64,000 nucleotides of DNA, taken from Enterobacter cloacae subsp. cloacae ATCC 13047. Lineage in GTDB: Bacteria; Pseudomonadota; Gammaproteobacteria; Enterobacterales; Enterobacteriaceae. Position numbers and translations under genes: made by a program. The notes under the pieces were generated by a model. It was not told the origin of the DNA and ran no database searches. It was given only the letters and a program-made list of their open reading frames with translations. Shown here piece by piece: positions 6,764-13,972 of this stretch. Every line of letters starts with the position of its first letter. Positions within the stretch are counted from its first letter, which is position 1. The stretch lies in assembly GCF_000025565.1 (NCBI RefSeq), contig NC_014108.1:1-64000 (forward strand). The letters run 5' to 3'.

Positions 6764-7282
6764 TCAGTCGGCGCTTTCAATCCAGGCTAACCGGCGGCGT
6801 TCTGCATCTTCCAGTTGAGCGGTATCGATGCGCCCAAGTACGTAGTCTGGAATATCATCCTGCGTCAGGTTTCCGCGTTCATCCACTTCATAGGATTGTC
6901 TGTGTTTACGATCATAAACCGTGTGCCCCTCGGAGTGCCAGAATTCCTCACCCTTCGTGGTTAAGAGTCGGTTTTCCTCGCGCTGGTTCCAGATAGCGGC
7001 CTTGAAAATTCCTTTTGTTATGGTCTGGCAGTGTGGGCAGGCAAAGTAGAAGTGATGTTTCATTTCATAACGCGTTGCGTATGAGCTTTTGCAGTTCTGA
7101 CATTCAGACAGAATAAGGCAACCTGCCGGATGCAATGAAGGGGTATATCCAATAGCCTGCATTGCGTAAGTAAATCCGGTGATGGTTTCATCAATCACTT
7201 GCTTATCAGCAACCGCAAGCCGTTGCCGTACTTGCTCAAGTACAGGCGCGGGAAAAATCAGGGGAAAAAATTTAGTAAACAT
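6764..7282 (-). CDS. Hypothetical zinc-ribbon-like protein, 172 aa
   Basis: The start is the ATG (MFTKFFPLIFPAPV) after GGAGAGTGACA. Cysteine pairs CQNC and CPHC in the middle (about residues 61-64 and 81-84) look like a zinc ribbon around KSSYATRYEMKHHFYFA. The C-terminal third is acidic and charged and ends LAWIESAD. A nucleic-acid-binding role is an inference from the zinc pattern only. It overlaps the preceding gene by 11 bases and is the last gene of a three-gene transcript starting at 7927. Confidence 0.7.
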   Translation of the reverse strand: MFTKFFPLIFPAPVLEQVRQRLAVADKQVIDETITGFTYAMQAIGYTPSLHPAGCLILSECQNCKSSYATRYEMKHHFYFACPHCQTITKGIFKAAIWNQREENRLLTTKGEEFWHSEGHTVYDRKHRQSYEVDERGNLTQDDIPDYVLGRIDTAQLEDAERRRLAWIESAD

Positions 7283-7658
7283 TGTCACTCTCCTTATGGT
7301 CAGGGGCGTCAATTAGGCGCTCTCCGGTGTTGTACTGATCAACAAGCGCCTGCATCGAGTCGCGGGTGTATCCGTAAGCGCTGAGCGAGTGGTCAGTGGC
7401 GGTGATCGTCATAGCTCCGTTTTCGATCTGCACGAATGCCCTGATAGTGCCGAATATAGCTATCTTGCCTGGTGGCAGTTGTTCGACCTTGCCGGGTTCA
7501 GTGAGAGCTGAGCGCGGTTTGAAACTGGCTTTCCGGGTACGCAGCTGGCCTTTTACCGTGTGCTTGCTGGCAGGTAAAAACTGACCACCTTTGTATTTCT
7601 GCCCGTTAATCCCGATCTGACCGCCTTTCTTTGCTTTACCGTTCACAGATGGCTCCAT
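7272..7658 (-). CDS. Hypothetical basic protein, 128 aa
   Basis: The N-terminal 50 residues are Lys/Gly-rich (VNGKAKKGGQIGINGQKYKGG), a likely nucleic-acid-contacting tail. From about 60 a beta-rich region follows (GKIAIFGTIRAFVQIENGAMTITATDH). The start overlaps the stop of the 89-aa gene, suggesting coupled translation. No family is recognised. Confidence 0.65.
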   Translation of the reverse strand: MEPSVNGKAKKGGQIGINGQKYKGGQFLPASKHTVKGQLRTRKASFKPRSALTEPGKVEQLPPGKIAIFGTIRAFVQIENGAMTITATDHSLSAYGYTRDSMQALVDQYNTGERLIDAPDHKESDNVY

Positions 7659-7927
7659 TAACCCAGCAAATGAAACAGATTGTCCATCGGAGCCGCCGCC
7701 GCTACAGGCCAGCGTTCAGCATTAATAAACACGATGTAAAAATCTGGTACTTCAGGGATAAGCACGGTTTCTTCTTCCGTCTGAGCGATCGCTAGTGAAA
7801 AACGGTTATCGTTGTTTGTCATTTTTCCATTCATGCAAACATAGGCATATAAATCTTCGACTTGCTCATCAGTCAAAGGGGTGGCCGCAGGATCTGGAAG
7901 GACAACAGACTGAGGGAAAATATTCAT
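7658..7927 (-). CDS. Hypothetical protein, 89 aa
   Basis: The start is the ATG of MNIFPQSVVLPDPAATPLTD, 14 bases from the GGGACGGAG site of leader copy 7. Upstream in-frame sequence is leader. Residues 18-30 (LTDEQVEDLYAYV) form a short acidic helix, and the C-terminus is hydrophobic and Ala/Pro-rich. It is the first gene of the 7927-6764 operon. Function is unknown. Confidence 0.6.
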   Translation of the reverse strand: MNIFPQSVVLPDPAATPLTDEQVEDLYAYVCMNGKMTNNDNRFSLAIAQTEEETVLIPEVPDFYIVFINAERWPVAAAAPMDNLFHLLG

Positions 7928-7935
7928 AATAACTA

Positions 7936-7985
7936 CTCCGTCCCGGATAACGGCGGGTGTCCGTTTAGGCGTGATGCCCGGTTTT
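7936..7985 (-). promoter_or_regulatory. Common 5' leader copy 7
   Basis: The minus-strand hairpin reads GGGCATCACGCCT, closed by a G-U pair. CGGACACCCGCCGTTATCC follows. No B palindrome or TATAAT lies upstream; the ardB-like gene is immediately upstream. Confidence 0.75.
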
Positions 7986-8033
7986 TGTTTCAGATTAGGG
8001 GGCATAATCACCCCCATTATTGGAGCGCAGCCG

Positions 8034-8465
8034 TCAGTCAATTGCCCTGAAAATACTGTGAGATTCGTCAGTCGTGGCGGCGTAGTCTTTTAACGTATCC
8101 ATCGCTTCCCGAAAATGATCGCAAAGGCCAGAGTCCTGACGTTTCCATGCGGCATCGAAACAGGATTGAAGTACATAGAGCGTCACGATAATACCGGCAG
8201 CTTCAGCAGTAACATTTCCTGAAAAGTAGTTAGGCATTTCGAAATGATAAAATTCGTGCGCATCAGGGCACATAAAACCGCTATTACTCCCCACTTTAAA
8301 ATAGCTCCAGTATCCGGTTTCATATTTGTCACAGAAGCGCTTCATAAAGGACACAGCGGCTAAATTTGCATATTCGCAATACTCCCTGAATAAGAGGGTA
8401 TGAAATACCAGTCGGCCTAATTCGGTAGTCTCTTGCTTGATTAATACTACTGGTGCTTCGCTCAT
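8034..8465 (-). CDS. ArdB/KlcA-like antirestriction protein
   Basis: This 143-aa protein shows the ArdB/KlcA pattern: FMKRFCDKYETGYWSYFKV, SGFMCPD, MPNYFSGNVTAEAAGIIVTLYVL, then a helical C-terminus ending DESHSIFRAID. Family knowledge: ArdB/KlcA proteins relieve type I restriction of incoming plasmid DNA without resembling DNA in charge. An ATG at 8477 is possible, but the internal ATG (MSEAPVV) has the better spacing to GGGATGGAG. It is controlled by leader copy 8 and palindrome B5, upstream of which lies the longest copy of the modular repeat. Confidence 0.82.
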   Translation of the reverse strand: MSEAPVVLIKQETTELGRLVFHTLLFREYCEYANLAAVSFMKRFCDKYETGYWSYFKVGSNSGFMCPDAHEFYHFEMPNYFSGNVTAEAAGIIVTLYVLQSCFDAAWKRQDSGLCDHFREAMDTLKDYAATTDESHSIFRAID

Positions 8466-8469
8466 AACT

Positions 8470-8523
8470 AACTCCATCCCGGATTACGGCGGGTGTCCGT
8501 GTGGGCGTAATGCCCTGTTTCTG
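8470..8523 (-). promoter_or_regulatory. Common 5' leader copy 8
   Basis: The minus strand carries CAGAAACAGGGCATTACGCC, CGGACACCCGCCGTAATCC and GGGATGGAG. The TATAAT box is at 8530..8535. Confidence 0.8.
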
Positions 8524-8564
8524 TTAGTTATTATAGTAAATCCGTTCCGGTTCATCCAGTAATA

Positions 8565-8579
8565 TTTACATATTGTGAA
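8565..8579. promoter_or_regulatory. Palindrome B5, TTTACATATTGTGAA
   Basis: Centred 39.5 bp upstream of the -10 box of the ardB-like gene. The long repeat begins directly beyond it. Confidence 0.75.
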
Positions 8580-9242
8580 TTTATTTTTTTGCCACGTCCC
8601 CGCGCAGCTGCTGCACCGTCCAGGAAAAAATCGGGGGTCCCTTCAGGGTTCCGATTTTTATCCTTGACGGCTCTCCCCCCGATACCCTGCCGGATGGGGG
8701 AGGGTTCCCGCAGGGAGCCATCCCCCATGTAAGACCGCCGTTGACCTTCAGCAAGTCCCGCAGACATACACCGGCGCTCATGGCCGCACCACTTCCCTGG
8801 AGTTCGCCAGCGGCGAACGGTGGAAGCGCGGTGGTCGTCAGGCCACCTGAAGCGATGCCGTTGACCTGGGCGAGGGATGGAAGCCCGAAGGGGAGAGACG
8901 CGCAGCGGCTCGATGCGCAGCACGACAGCCCGGTTCTCCGGCTGCGCCGGGGAACGACCCTGCAAAAAATCATTCCCGTTACATGTAACGAAAAAGAAAA
9001 TTCACAGCAGCAGGAGTAATACGATTAACAGCGGGACTGCCACCACTGAAGCGAAGCGGCAAGCCGATCAGCGGTGCGTAAAGACGGCGGTTGCCGCAGG
9101 CAACCGGCGCGGGTGTTGACGTTCGCATGAGGCCGACCGTCCGAAGGATGATTTTGCGCATGCGCAAAATCACGCAAAGCGCAGGCCGTACCCGTGAGGG
9201 GCATGCCATACAGCAGACCGGGTGAAGCCCGGTCTTCATTTG
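8577..9242. repeat. Long modular repeat, copy 3 (complete: a, b, spacer, c)
   Basis: This is the only complete copy in the window. Module a is at 8577..8742, module b to about 8960, a spacer with CGTTACATGTAACG at 8977..8990, and module c at 9126..9240 with ATTTTGCGCATGCGCAAAAT at 9151..9170. Several strong hairpins are visible. ORFs up to 137 aa cross it in different frames, but none has a start signal or family. The span is 816 bases without a supported gene. Confidence 0.85.
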
Positions 9243-9255
9243 CCGGGTAAAAATA

Positions 9256-9273
9256 AACCCGCTCTCGCGGGTT
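9256..9273 (-). terminator. Intrinsic terminator after the 145-aa gene
   Basis: On the minus strand AACCCGCGAGAGCGGGTT is followed by TATTTTT. It is eight bases after the stop of the upstream gene. Confidence 0.85.
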
Positions 9274-9281
9274 CTGTGGGG

Positions 9282-9719
9282 CTATTTTAGCAGCATTACA
9301 AAATACTCAGGGGGAAAAGTTTTGATAGCATAGTCTAATAAATACGCTCTTTTTTCTTTTAAAACAGCTATCTGGTTTGACGCATTTAATTTGTTTTCCT
9401 CAGACAAGGCGCTTAAATCACTTTTGATACACTGGCTGTAGCAGTGCAGCGTTAGCAGCACACCGAGAGCGTCAGGCGTAACATCAAGAAGTTGTTTATC
9501 CATCGGAGTGATCATCGAGATTCTTTCAATGTGCAGCGGTAAAAAGTATTCGTGACCATCTTCAATTTCCTTTATCGCAAATCCTTTATAGCGATATGCA
9601 AATACATATTCTTCCATATAGTTGTATACGGCCAAAGGAATGTGCGGAGCAAATATTCCGAAAAGAGAAACCGTAGCTTGTGTTAATTCTTCTGTATTAT
9701 TCAGCATTTTAGTATTCAT
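9282..9719 (-). CDS. Diverged ArdB/KlcA-like protein, 145 aa
   Basis: The organisation parallels the ArdB-like gene at 8034: an N-terminal helix pair with YNYMEEYVFAYRYKGFAIKEI, a FLPLHIERISM strand, then VTPDALGVLLTLHCYSQC and a helical end with LLDYAIKTFPPEYFVMLL. These correspond to the YWxFY, (M)xPD and SADAAGIxxTLxxL parts of ArdB, but the signature residues are mostly replaced. I infer a remote ArdB paralogue, possibly with a new target. The 5' leader (9721..9780) is also diverged, but its hairpin is kept. Confidence 0.55.
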   Translation of the reverse strand: MNTKMLNNTEELTQATVSLFGIFAPHIPLAVYNYMEEYVFAYRYKGFAIKEIEDGHEYFLPLHIERISMITPMDKQLLDVTPDALGVLLTLHCYSQCIKSDLSALSEENKLNASNQIAVLKEKRAYLLDYAIKTFPPEYFVMLLK

Positions 9720-9720
9720 T

Positions 9721-9780
9721 GTTTTCCATCCTGTATTCGGCAGGTGTCCGTTAAAAGAATCGGGGCAGGTTGCCCCGTTT
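9721..9780 (-). promoter_or_regulatory. Diverged common 5' leader copy 9
   Basis: On the minus strand GGGGCAACCTGCCCC replaces GGGCATTACGCCC. Both arms changed together. CGGACACCTGCCGAATAC follows and the gene starts directly after. No TATAAT box follows because the next gene is adjacent. Confidence 0.7.
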
Positions 9781-9784
9781 AAAA

Positions 9785-10270
9785 TTAGCGATTGAGGAAT
9801 AACATTACTTTTTCAACAATCTGACGATGCGTAAGTGTGTCTTCATCACGAAAAGTGAAGTAACGATATTTGTCATCACCCACTTGGATTTTTGCATATA
9901 TATCAGTGATATTGTTAGTGAATCGCTCACTGAGCATAAACGTAGTATTCCCACTAGAGGACACCCAGCGAAGAGGCGGCAACACTTCCAGCATATCTGT
10001 ATAGCGATTAATCGATATTTCGCTAACAGGTTTTTTCGCAGCTTCATAAATCCTTGTAGACATTTCCTCGCCGGTTAAGATAACGATATTCGGGTATTCA
10101 CTCTGGAAATCGGACAAAGATTTTTTGCTGTATAAACCAAAGTAATCATCACTTGTCGGTGGGGTGTTACTATTTGGATCGAGGCAAACAATATCCATCG
10201 GAGAATATCGTCCTGGCACGTAGAAATAAAGATTGGTAATACGTGGTGGGTTTAGGGTTGTGGTGGTCAT
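9785..10270 (-). CDS. Hypothetical protein, 161 aa (paralogue of 12593..13036)
   Basis: This shares a pattern with the 147-aa protein encoded at 12593: NLYFYVPGRYSPMD near the N-terminus, LSDFQSEYPNIVILTGEEM, IYEAAKKPVSEIS, and the C-terminal YFTFRDEDTLTHRQIVEKV. The family is not recognised. The product is soluble and probably alpha/beta. The ATG follows GGGATGGAGTTACTGAT, the end of leader copy 10. It forms a two-gene unit with the diverged ArdB-like gene, separated by 65 bases. Confidence 0.65.
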   Translation of the reverse strand: MTTTTLNPPRITNLYFYVPGRYSPMDIVCLDPNSNTPPTSDDYFGLYSKKSLSDFQSEYPNIVILTGEEMSTRIYEAAKKPVSEISINRYTDMLEVLPPLRWVSSSGNTTFMLSERFTNNITDIYAKIQVGDDKYRYFTFRDEDTLTHRQIVEKVMLFLNR

Positions 10271-10276
10271 ATCAGT

Positions 10277-10330
10277 AACTCCATCCCGAATTTCGGCGGG
10301 TGTCCGCTTGGGCTTAATGCCCTGTTTCTG
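10277..10330 (-). promoter_or_regulatory. Common 5' leader copy 10
   Basis: The minus-strand hairpin reads GGGCATTAAGCCC, then CGGACACCCGCCGAAATTC and GGGATGGAG. The TATAAT box is at 10337..10342. Confidence 0.8.
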
Positions 10331-10371
10331 TTAGTTATTATAGTAAATCCGGCCCAGTTCATCCAGCAATA

Positions 10372-10386
10372 TTTACATATTGTGAA
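10372..10386. promoter_or_regulatory. Palindrome B6, TTTACATATTGTGAA
   Basis: Centred 39.5 bp upstream of the -10 box of the 161-aa gene. Confidence 0.75.
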
Positions 10387-10546
10387 TTTATTTTTTTGCC
10401 ACGTCCCCGCGCAGCTGCTGCACCGTCCAGGAAAAAATCGGGGGTCCCTTCAGGGTTCCGATTTTTATCCTTGACGGCTCTCCCCCCGATACCCTGCCGG
10501 ATGGGGGAGGGTTCCCGCAGGGAGCCATCCCCCATGTAAGACCGTA
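10384..10546. repeat. Long modular repeat, module a alone
   Basis: Nearly identical to 8577..8742. The copy stops within GTAAGACCG, where the flanking sequence changes to the 3' end of a membrane-protein gene, so a recombination joint is likely here. Confidence 0.85.
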
Positions 10547-10558
10547 GTTGTTAAAAAG

Positions 10559-10891
10559 TTAATCTCTGCTTTTTTCTTTTTTAACCAAACCTTTTTTTTC
10601 AAGCACCTTACGCACTAATGCTCCAATAAGGAAAACTATGCCAGCATAGAGATAAATTGCCGAAAAGAAGCTTTGCAAACCAACCCCTATGTTTGAAAGA
10701 ACATTCCCCTCTCCGATATTCGGCTCATCAACAAGAGCTTTGGTAATGATATAAACTGACATAAAGCTACAGCCTGCTATGAATAAAGCTTTACTTGTAG
10801 CCTTAGAAATGAACCCCCTTACAAAATCAACTACGGAACTTATGTTTATTAATAGGATAAACAATGAAACTATGGCTAACATTACTTCCAT
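10559..10891 (-). CDS. Hypothetical membrane protein, 110 aa
   Basis: Three hydrophobic segments are visible: about residues 4-22, 35-52 and 75-95. The C-terminal tail is very basic and charged (RKVLEKKGLVKKEKSRD) and probably cytoplasmic. The ATG follows AAAGGACAAAGTC. The family is not recognised. Its AT-rich coding sequence differs from the neighbouring GC-rich repeats. A truncated module b lies upstream (10947..11040). Together with the 164-aa membrane protein it forms a two-gene insertion within the leading region. Confidence 0.6.
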   Translation of the reverse strand: MEVMLAIVSLFILLINISSVVDFVRGFISKATSKALFIAGCSFMSVYIITKALVDEPNIGEGNVLSNIGVGLQSFFSAIYLYAGIVFLIGALVRKVLEKKGLVKKEKSRD

Positions 10892-10946
10892 GACTTTGTC
10901 CTTTAAGTGATTTACTGAATATTGATTTCTGTTTTAATGCTTTTTG

Positions 10947-11040
10947 GGCGAGGGATGGACGCCCGAAAGGGGCGAGACGCGCAGCGGCTCGATGCGCAGT
11001 ACGACAGCCCGGTTCTCCGGCAACGCCGGAGAGCGCCCCT
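10947..11040. repeat. Partial module b of the long repeat
   Basis: It begins at TTGGGCGAGGGATGG and ends at CCGGAGAGCGCCC. It corresponds to the right half of module b with several differences, so it is an older or diverged copy. Confidence 0.75.
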
Positions 11041-11044
11041 GAAT

Positions 11045-11539
11045 TCATCTGAAATACCTCTCCTTAAAGAGACTAATAAATTTAATCAAGATGTATATTA
11101 TTGAGCATACGCAAAGCGCCACTGGCAATGCGTACATAATGAACTTGAGAAGCCCTTCATTGAAAATATTAAAATTACCCAGAGCTTTGTCATAAGGTGA
11201 AGTGACTGTTCGACTATCTTTACTGAACTCACTAAAATAATTCAGAGCACCTTTTGCTAACGGCAAAATAATAATCCCTGTGCATGTCGCCCTAAATGGA
11301 TTTTTTATAAATTCATTGTTTAGTTTAAGAAAATAACAAATCAGATATGATAGTATTATCATGGTTATGGCTACAAATCCGGCCTTTATTCCATAAGGAG
11401 ATAACTCATTAAGGCCATCGAGATAAGCATTGCCGAACGTACCCGCGCTCATAGCTAGTCCCGGCAACATTATCACGAAAAAGAATATAGCAATACTAAT
11501 CAGAACTATTTCCCAAATAATTTGGCGCTTCTTATTCAT
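11045..11539 (-). CDS. Hypothetical membrane protein, 164 aa
   Basis: Hydrophobic segments occur at about residues 8-30, 52-72, 85-100 (weaker) and 132-155. The loop containing NYFSEFSKDSRTVTSPYDKAL is probably exposed. The ATG follows GAGGTCAAA. It has the same general layout as the 160-aa membrane protein at 57238 (N-terminal membrane helix, polar loop, long C-terminal helix). No family is recognised. Confidence 0.6.
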   Translation of the reverse strand: MNKKRQIIWEIVLISIAIFFFVIMLPGLAMSAGTFGNAYLDGLNELSPYGIKAGFVAITMIILSYLICYFLKLNNEFIKNPFRATCTGIIILPLAKGALNYFSEFSKDSRTVTSPYDKALGNFNIFNEGLLKFIMYALPVALCVCSIIYILIKFISLFKERYFR

Positions 11540-11588
11540 TTTGACCTCGCATTACAGGTTATTACTACTTCACAACACCGACTTACTT

Positions 11589-11762
11589 TTAGACCAATAA
11601 GTCTCTCAGCTCTGTCTGTATTGATTTTTTCGCAACCTGCCTGGCTTTATGTTTACTTGTGCGTATTGCAGAATCATACGCGTTATTCTTTCTATAGCCA
11701 CGACCTCGGCATAATGAACAAGTACAACCCTCACGGGTGTAGAACCAGCCAAATGGTTTCAT
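11589..11762 (-). CDS. Small cysteine-containing protein, 57 aa
   Basis: This short ORF has a good AAGGATC site six bases before its ATG. It encodes MKPFGWFYTREGCTCSLC followed by a Lys/Arg-rich tail (RGRGYRKNNA, KHKARQVAKK). The CTCSLC cluster could bind a metal, and the basic tail could bind nucleic acid; both are inferences. It starts 40 bases after the stop of the methylase-like gene on the same strand and may share its transcript. Confidence 0.5.
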   Translation of the reverse strand: MKPFGWFYTREGCTCSLCRGRGYRKNNAYDSAIRTSKHKARQVAKKSIQTELRDLLV

Positions 11763-11801
11763 ATGTGATCCTTAACTCTATGGTATGTATTCTCGATATA
11801 T

Positions 11802-12494
11802 TTAGATGCCAACACCGGCCATCGTTTCATAGATGCGCCGATATTTCAGGCGCTCATTAAATCCGTTCAGCCAGTACGCCAGCGTATAGCGAGTCTTTCG
11901 GAAATCCATATGCAGCGTGTCTCCAGTGCTTACTTCAGCAGCGATACCCAGAAGCGATAGCTGGGTAAAAGCCATATCAGCAGCATACACGTCCTTATCT
12001 GCGCAGGATACAAATAGAGCAGCTGATGGGTTAAATCCTGCATCGGCCAGGCCATTCGCTATTTTGATTATCAACCCCCCTGATCCAACAGCCGGTTCCT
12101 GGACGATTATGAATCCGTGTTTTCGTATTTCGCTGGCATAGTCTTGCTTCAGTATTTCAAACTTCAGACTTGCAAGCGATCCGGGCGTGAAATACTGCCC
12201 CATAGCAGAATTGCCCAGCTCCAGGCTCATTACGCATTCTCCCAGGAAATCACGTGGATTGTCCTGTAGGATCTGCGGTAACATCCTGATTAACGTTTCC
12301 AGCATTTCTTTTTCTACTGGCGAATAGTCACCCGTGAGTTTTTCAGCGTTTTCCCGGTCCTCAGTGCGCCCTGCTAAAGCCGGATCGATGCGGTCAGCAG
12401 TAATTCTGCATAAAACTGATAGCACCTCTCTTGGTGAACGGACCGCAGCCAGTTTTCTGACGATCCGTATAAATTCCGTGTCCAGCGATGTCAC
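11802..12494 (-). CDS. N-6 DNA methylase-like protein lacking motif IV
   Basis: This 230-aa protein resembles the type I (HsdM-type) methylase core: AMGQYFTPGSLASL at about 98-110, the S-adenosylmethionine motif EPAVGSGG at 133-140, and ADKDVYAADMAFTQLSLLGI at about 165-184. Where the catalytic (N/D)PP(Y/F) motif is expected, after GDTL, the sequence is TRYTLAYWLN (about 201-210), and the protein ends soon after. It therefore has a cofactor fold but apparently no catalytic tetrapeptide. Similar short methylase-like proteins occur on IncF plasmids. Confidence 0.75.
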   Translation of the reverse strand: MTSLDTEFIRIVRKLAAVRSPREVLSVLCRITADRIDPALAGRTEDRENAEKLTGDYSPVEKEMLETLIRMLPQILQDNPRDFLGECVMSLELGNSAMGQYFTPGSLASLKFEILKQDYASEIRKHGFIIVQEPAVGSGGLIIKIANGLADAGFNPSAALFVSCADKDVYAADMAFTQLSLLGIAAEVSTGDTLHMDFRKTRYTLAYWLNGFNERLKYRRIYETMAGVGI

Positions 12495-12552
12495 ATTGTC
12501 TCCCTGTTCTGGTTTTTATGAGCAGGGCGGTCGGGAACCGACCGCTATCCTT

Positions 12553-12568
12553 TTTGCGCATGCGCAAA
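12553..12568. promoter_or_regulatory. Palindrome A, TTTGCGCATGCGCAAA
   Basis: Perfect 16-bp palindrome between the methylase-like gene start and the stop of the next gene upstream. Confidence 0.7.
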
Positions 12569-12592
12569 TCTACCTATTCCTGACTATCTAAA

Positions 12593-13036
12593 TTAAACGC
12601 CAGAATTTACCGTCATCGTGGCCTCTATGAAATCACGGACGCGTGAAATGATTTGCTCGTGAGTCAATGAATCAACGTCTCTGAACGTGGCGAACATCGG
12701 CTTATCGTAGATGATTACTGATGCAAAACAGGTGACGATATCGGCTGCATTAAACTCGCGGCATTTGAACGTGCATCCCTGATTCGAATGGCACTCATCC
12801 ATAATTTTCGAGCGGTAGAACAAATCAAATGTACTTTCGCTGATCACTTCAACGGGCATTCTTGCCGCATCACGGATCGCCGCAAAACAGTCATCCATGT
12901 GCAACAATACGATCTGTGGGTATTGATGCTTTAGCTGTTCAAGCGTTTCCCCTGAATGCGTTCCACGGCTTTGATTGCCATCCACCTGTGCAGGCTCTAA
13001 CACGGAATATGAGCCTGGAATATAGAAGTAATACAT
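12593..13036 (-). CDS. Hypothetical protein, 147 aa (paralogue of 9785..10270)
   Basis: The start is MYYFYIPGSYSVLEP, six bases after a GGGAAAGGAAC site. The frame upstream belongs to the overlapping leader. Shared blocks with the 161-aa protein are YFYIPGSYS, LEQLKHQYPQIVLLHMDD, IRDAARMPVEVIS and ATFRDVDSLTHEQII. It contains four cysteines, including CTFKC. The two genes are an ancient duplication within the same leading region. Function is unknown. Confidence 0.65.
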   Translation of the reverse strand: MYYFYIPGSYSVLEPAQVDGNQSRGTHSGETLEQLKHQYPQIVLLHMDDCFAAIRDAARMPVEVISESTFDLFYRSKIMDECHSNQGCTFKCREFNAADIVTCFASVIIYDKPMFATFRDVDSLTHEQIISRVRDFIEATMTVNSGV

Positions 13037-13040
13037 GCTT

Positions 13041-13072
13041 GTTCCTTTCCCGCTGGCGGGTGTCCTGTTCGC
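13041..13072 (-). promoter_or_regulatory. Degenerate common 5' leader copy 11
   Basis: Only the AGGACACCCGCC part and the ribosome-binding site remain. The GGGC hairpin and the TATAAT box are missing, and the 90-aa gene lies directly upstream. Confidence 0.55.
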
Positions 13073-13085
13073 AAAATTTGAGCTA

Positions 13086-13358
13086 TTAAGCCCGGTCGAT
13101 ACGGCCATAACCGGCGCTCTCGCAGATGTAGCGCCATGCCATGTAACTGATGTGTTCTTTACCTTCTTTCCAGCCAGCAACAATGGATTCGGTATTACCA
13201 GTGATCACAGCTAACTGGCCCCATTTAATGCCTGCCCGGTTCAGGACTTCCGAGATTTCATCGACGGTCGGCGGTGTCCAGTTAGCTGCATTGCGCAGGG
13301 TTTCCGGTCGAATCTCCACTTCCGTGGTGTTGCTGTAGCGTGGTTTCGGCTGTGACAT
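13086..13358 (-). CDS. Putative HTH-type regulator, 90 aa
   Basis: The C-terminal half, VDEISEVLNRAGIKWGQLAVITGNTESIVAGWKEGKEHISYMAWRYICESAGYG, has the layout of a Cro/C1-like helix-turn-helix: helix, turn around TGNTES, recognition helix with IVAGWKEG, then a YMAWRYICE helix. Similar small regulators occur in plasmids and phages. The N-terminal 25 residues are polar and disordered. It is a candidate, though not proven, for one of the palindromes in this region. Start ATG follows AGGAGTCATCACT. Confidence 0.6.
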   Translation of the reverse strand: MSQPKPRYSNTTEVEIRPETLRNAANWTPPTVDEISEVLNRAGIKWGQLAVITGNTESIVAGWKEGKEHISYMAWRYICESAGYGRIDRA

Positions 13359-13406
13359 AGTGATGACTCCTGTTATCCGGCCACCGTCAGGTGGCCGGAT
13401 TCGTGG

Positions 13407-13850
13407 TTAAATGTGGCCGCGTTCAGCCATCGAAACGACGTCATTTCCGGCGACAATAAAGTGATCAAGGGTGCTGATTTCAAAAAGCTCCAGTGCAGTC
13501 TTTAGCCGTGCAGTCATGTTGATATCTGCGCGGCTAGGTTCCGGTGTGCCTGACGGGTGGTTATGCGCGAAAATGACCGCCTGTGCATTCAGCATTAACG
13601 CTAATCTGGCGACTTCACGGGGGCTGATTACGCAGGAATTAATTGTCCCTGAATGAATGAGTTCAAAGGAAATTAACTGGTGCTGATTGTTCAGATACAG
13701 CGCCCCAAAAAACTCTCTTTCTTTATTCTGTAGGTGGAGGCGCAAATATTGCTTAACGGCATCGGGGCTGGTGAATGAGAAAGACGTGGTTTTAAGACGC
13801 GATTCCAGGATGGCCATCGCCAGGTTAATTATTGAGTCTTCATGATTCAT
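13407..13850 (-). CDS. RadC-like JAB/MPN domain protein
   Basis: This 147-aa protein is the C-terminal JAB domain of the RadC family (YeeS/YkfG-like). The catalytic-type metal motif is complete: FAHNHPSGTPEPSRAD with His96, His98, Ser100 and Asp109, preceded by KEREFFGALYLN (Glu44 or Glu46). The helix-hairpin-helix region of full RadC is absent, as in other plasmid and phage copies. The exact function is not established; metalloprotease or nuclease-like activity has been proposed. It is controlled by leader copy 12. Confidence 0.9.
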   Translation of the reverse strand: MNHEDSIINLAMAILESRLKTTSFSFTSPDAVKQYLRLHLQNKEREFFGALYLNNQHQLISFELIHSGTINSCVISPREVARLALMLNAQAVIFAHNHPSGTPEPSRADINMTARLKTALELFEISTLDHFIVAGNDVVSMAERGHI

Positions 13851-13860
13851 TGCTGTTTTA

Positions 13861-13910
13861 CCTCTCCCGGATTACGGCGGGTGTCCGTTTTGGCTGAATG
13901 CCTTTTGCGT
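13861..13910 (-). promoter_or_regulatory. Common 5' leader copy 12
   Basis: The minus strand carries GGCATTCAGCC (a shorter stem) and CGGACACCCGCCGTAATCC. The TATAAT box is at 13917..13922. Confidence 0.75.
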
Positions 13911-13918
13911 AACGCCAT

Positions 13919-13938
13919 TATAATATAAATTTATATCA
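13919..13938. promoter_or_regulatory. Palindrome C-like site over the -10 box
   Basis: ATAATATAAATTTATATCAT differs from the C consensus by one arm base and overlaps the -10 of the radC-like promoter, so this gene may be under dual control with B7. Confidence 0.5.
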
Positions 13939-13951
13939 TAACAAAGTAAGA

Positions 13952-13966
13952 TTCACATAATGTAAA
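13952..13966. promoter_or_regulatory. Palindrome B7, TTCACATAATGTAAA
   Basis: Centred 39.5 bp upstream of the -10 box of the radC-like gene. Confidence 0.75.
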
Positions 13967-13972
13967 TAAAAA

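Noticed and set aside
8552-8973. ORFs of 130-137 aa and similar ones at 1..289, 3682..4103 and 14385..14739 across the long repeats
   Set aside because: They occur in several frames on both strands of the same repeats, lack ribosome-binding sites, and are rich in Arg, Gly and Pro as expected of GC-rich noncoding DNA.
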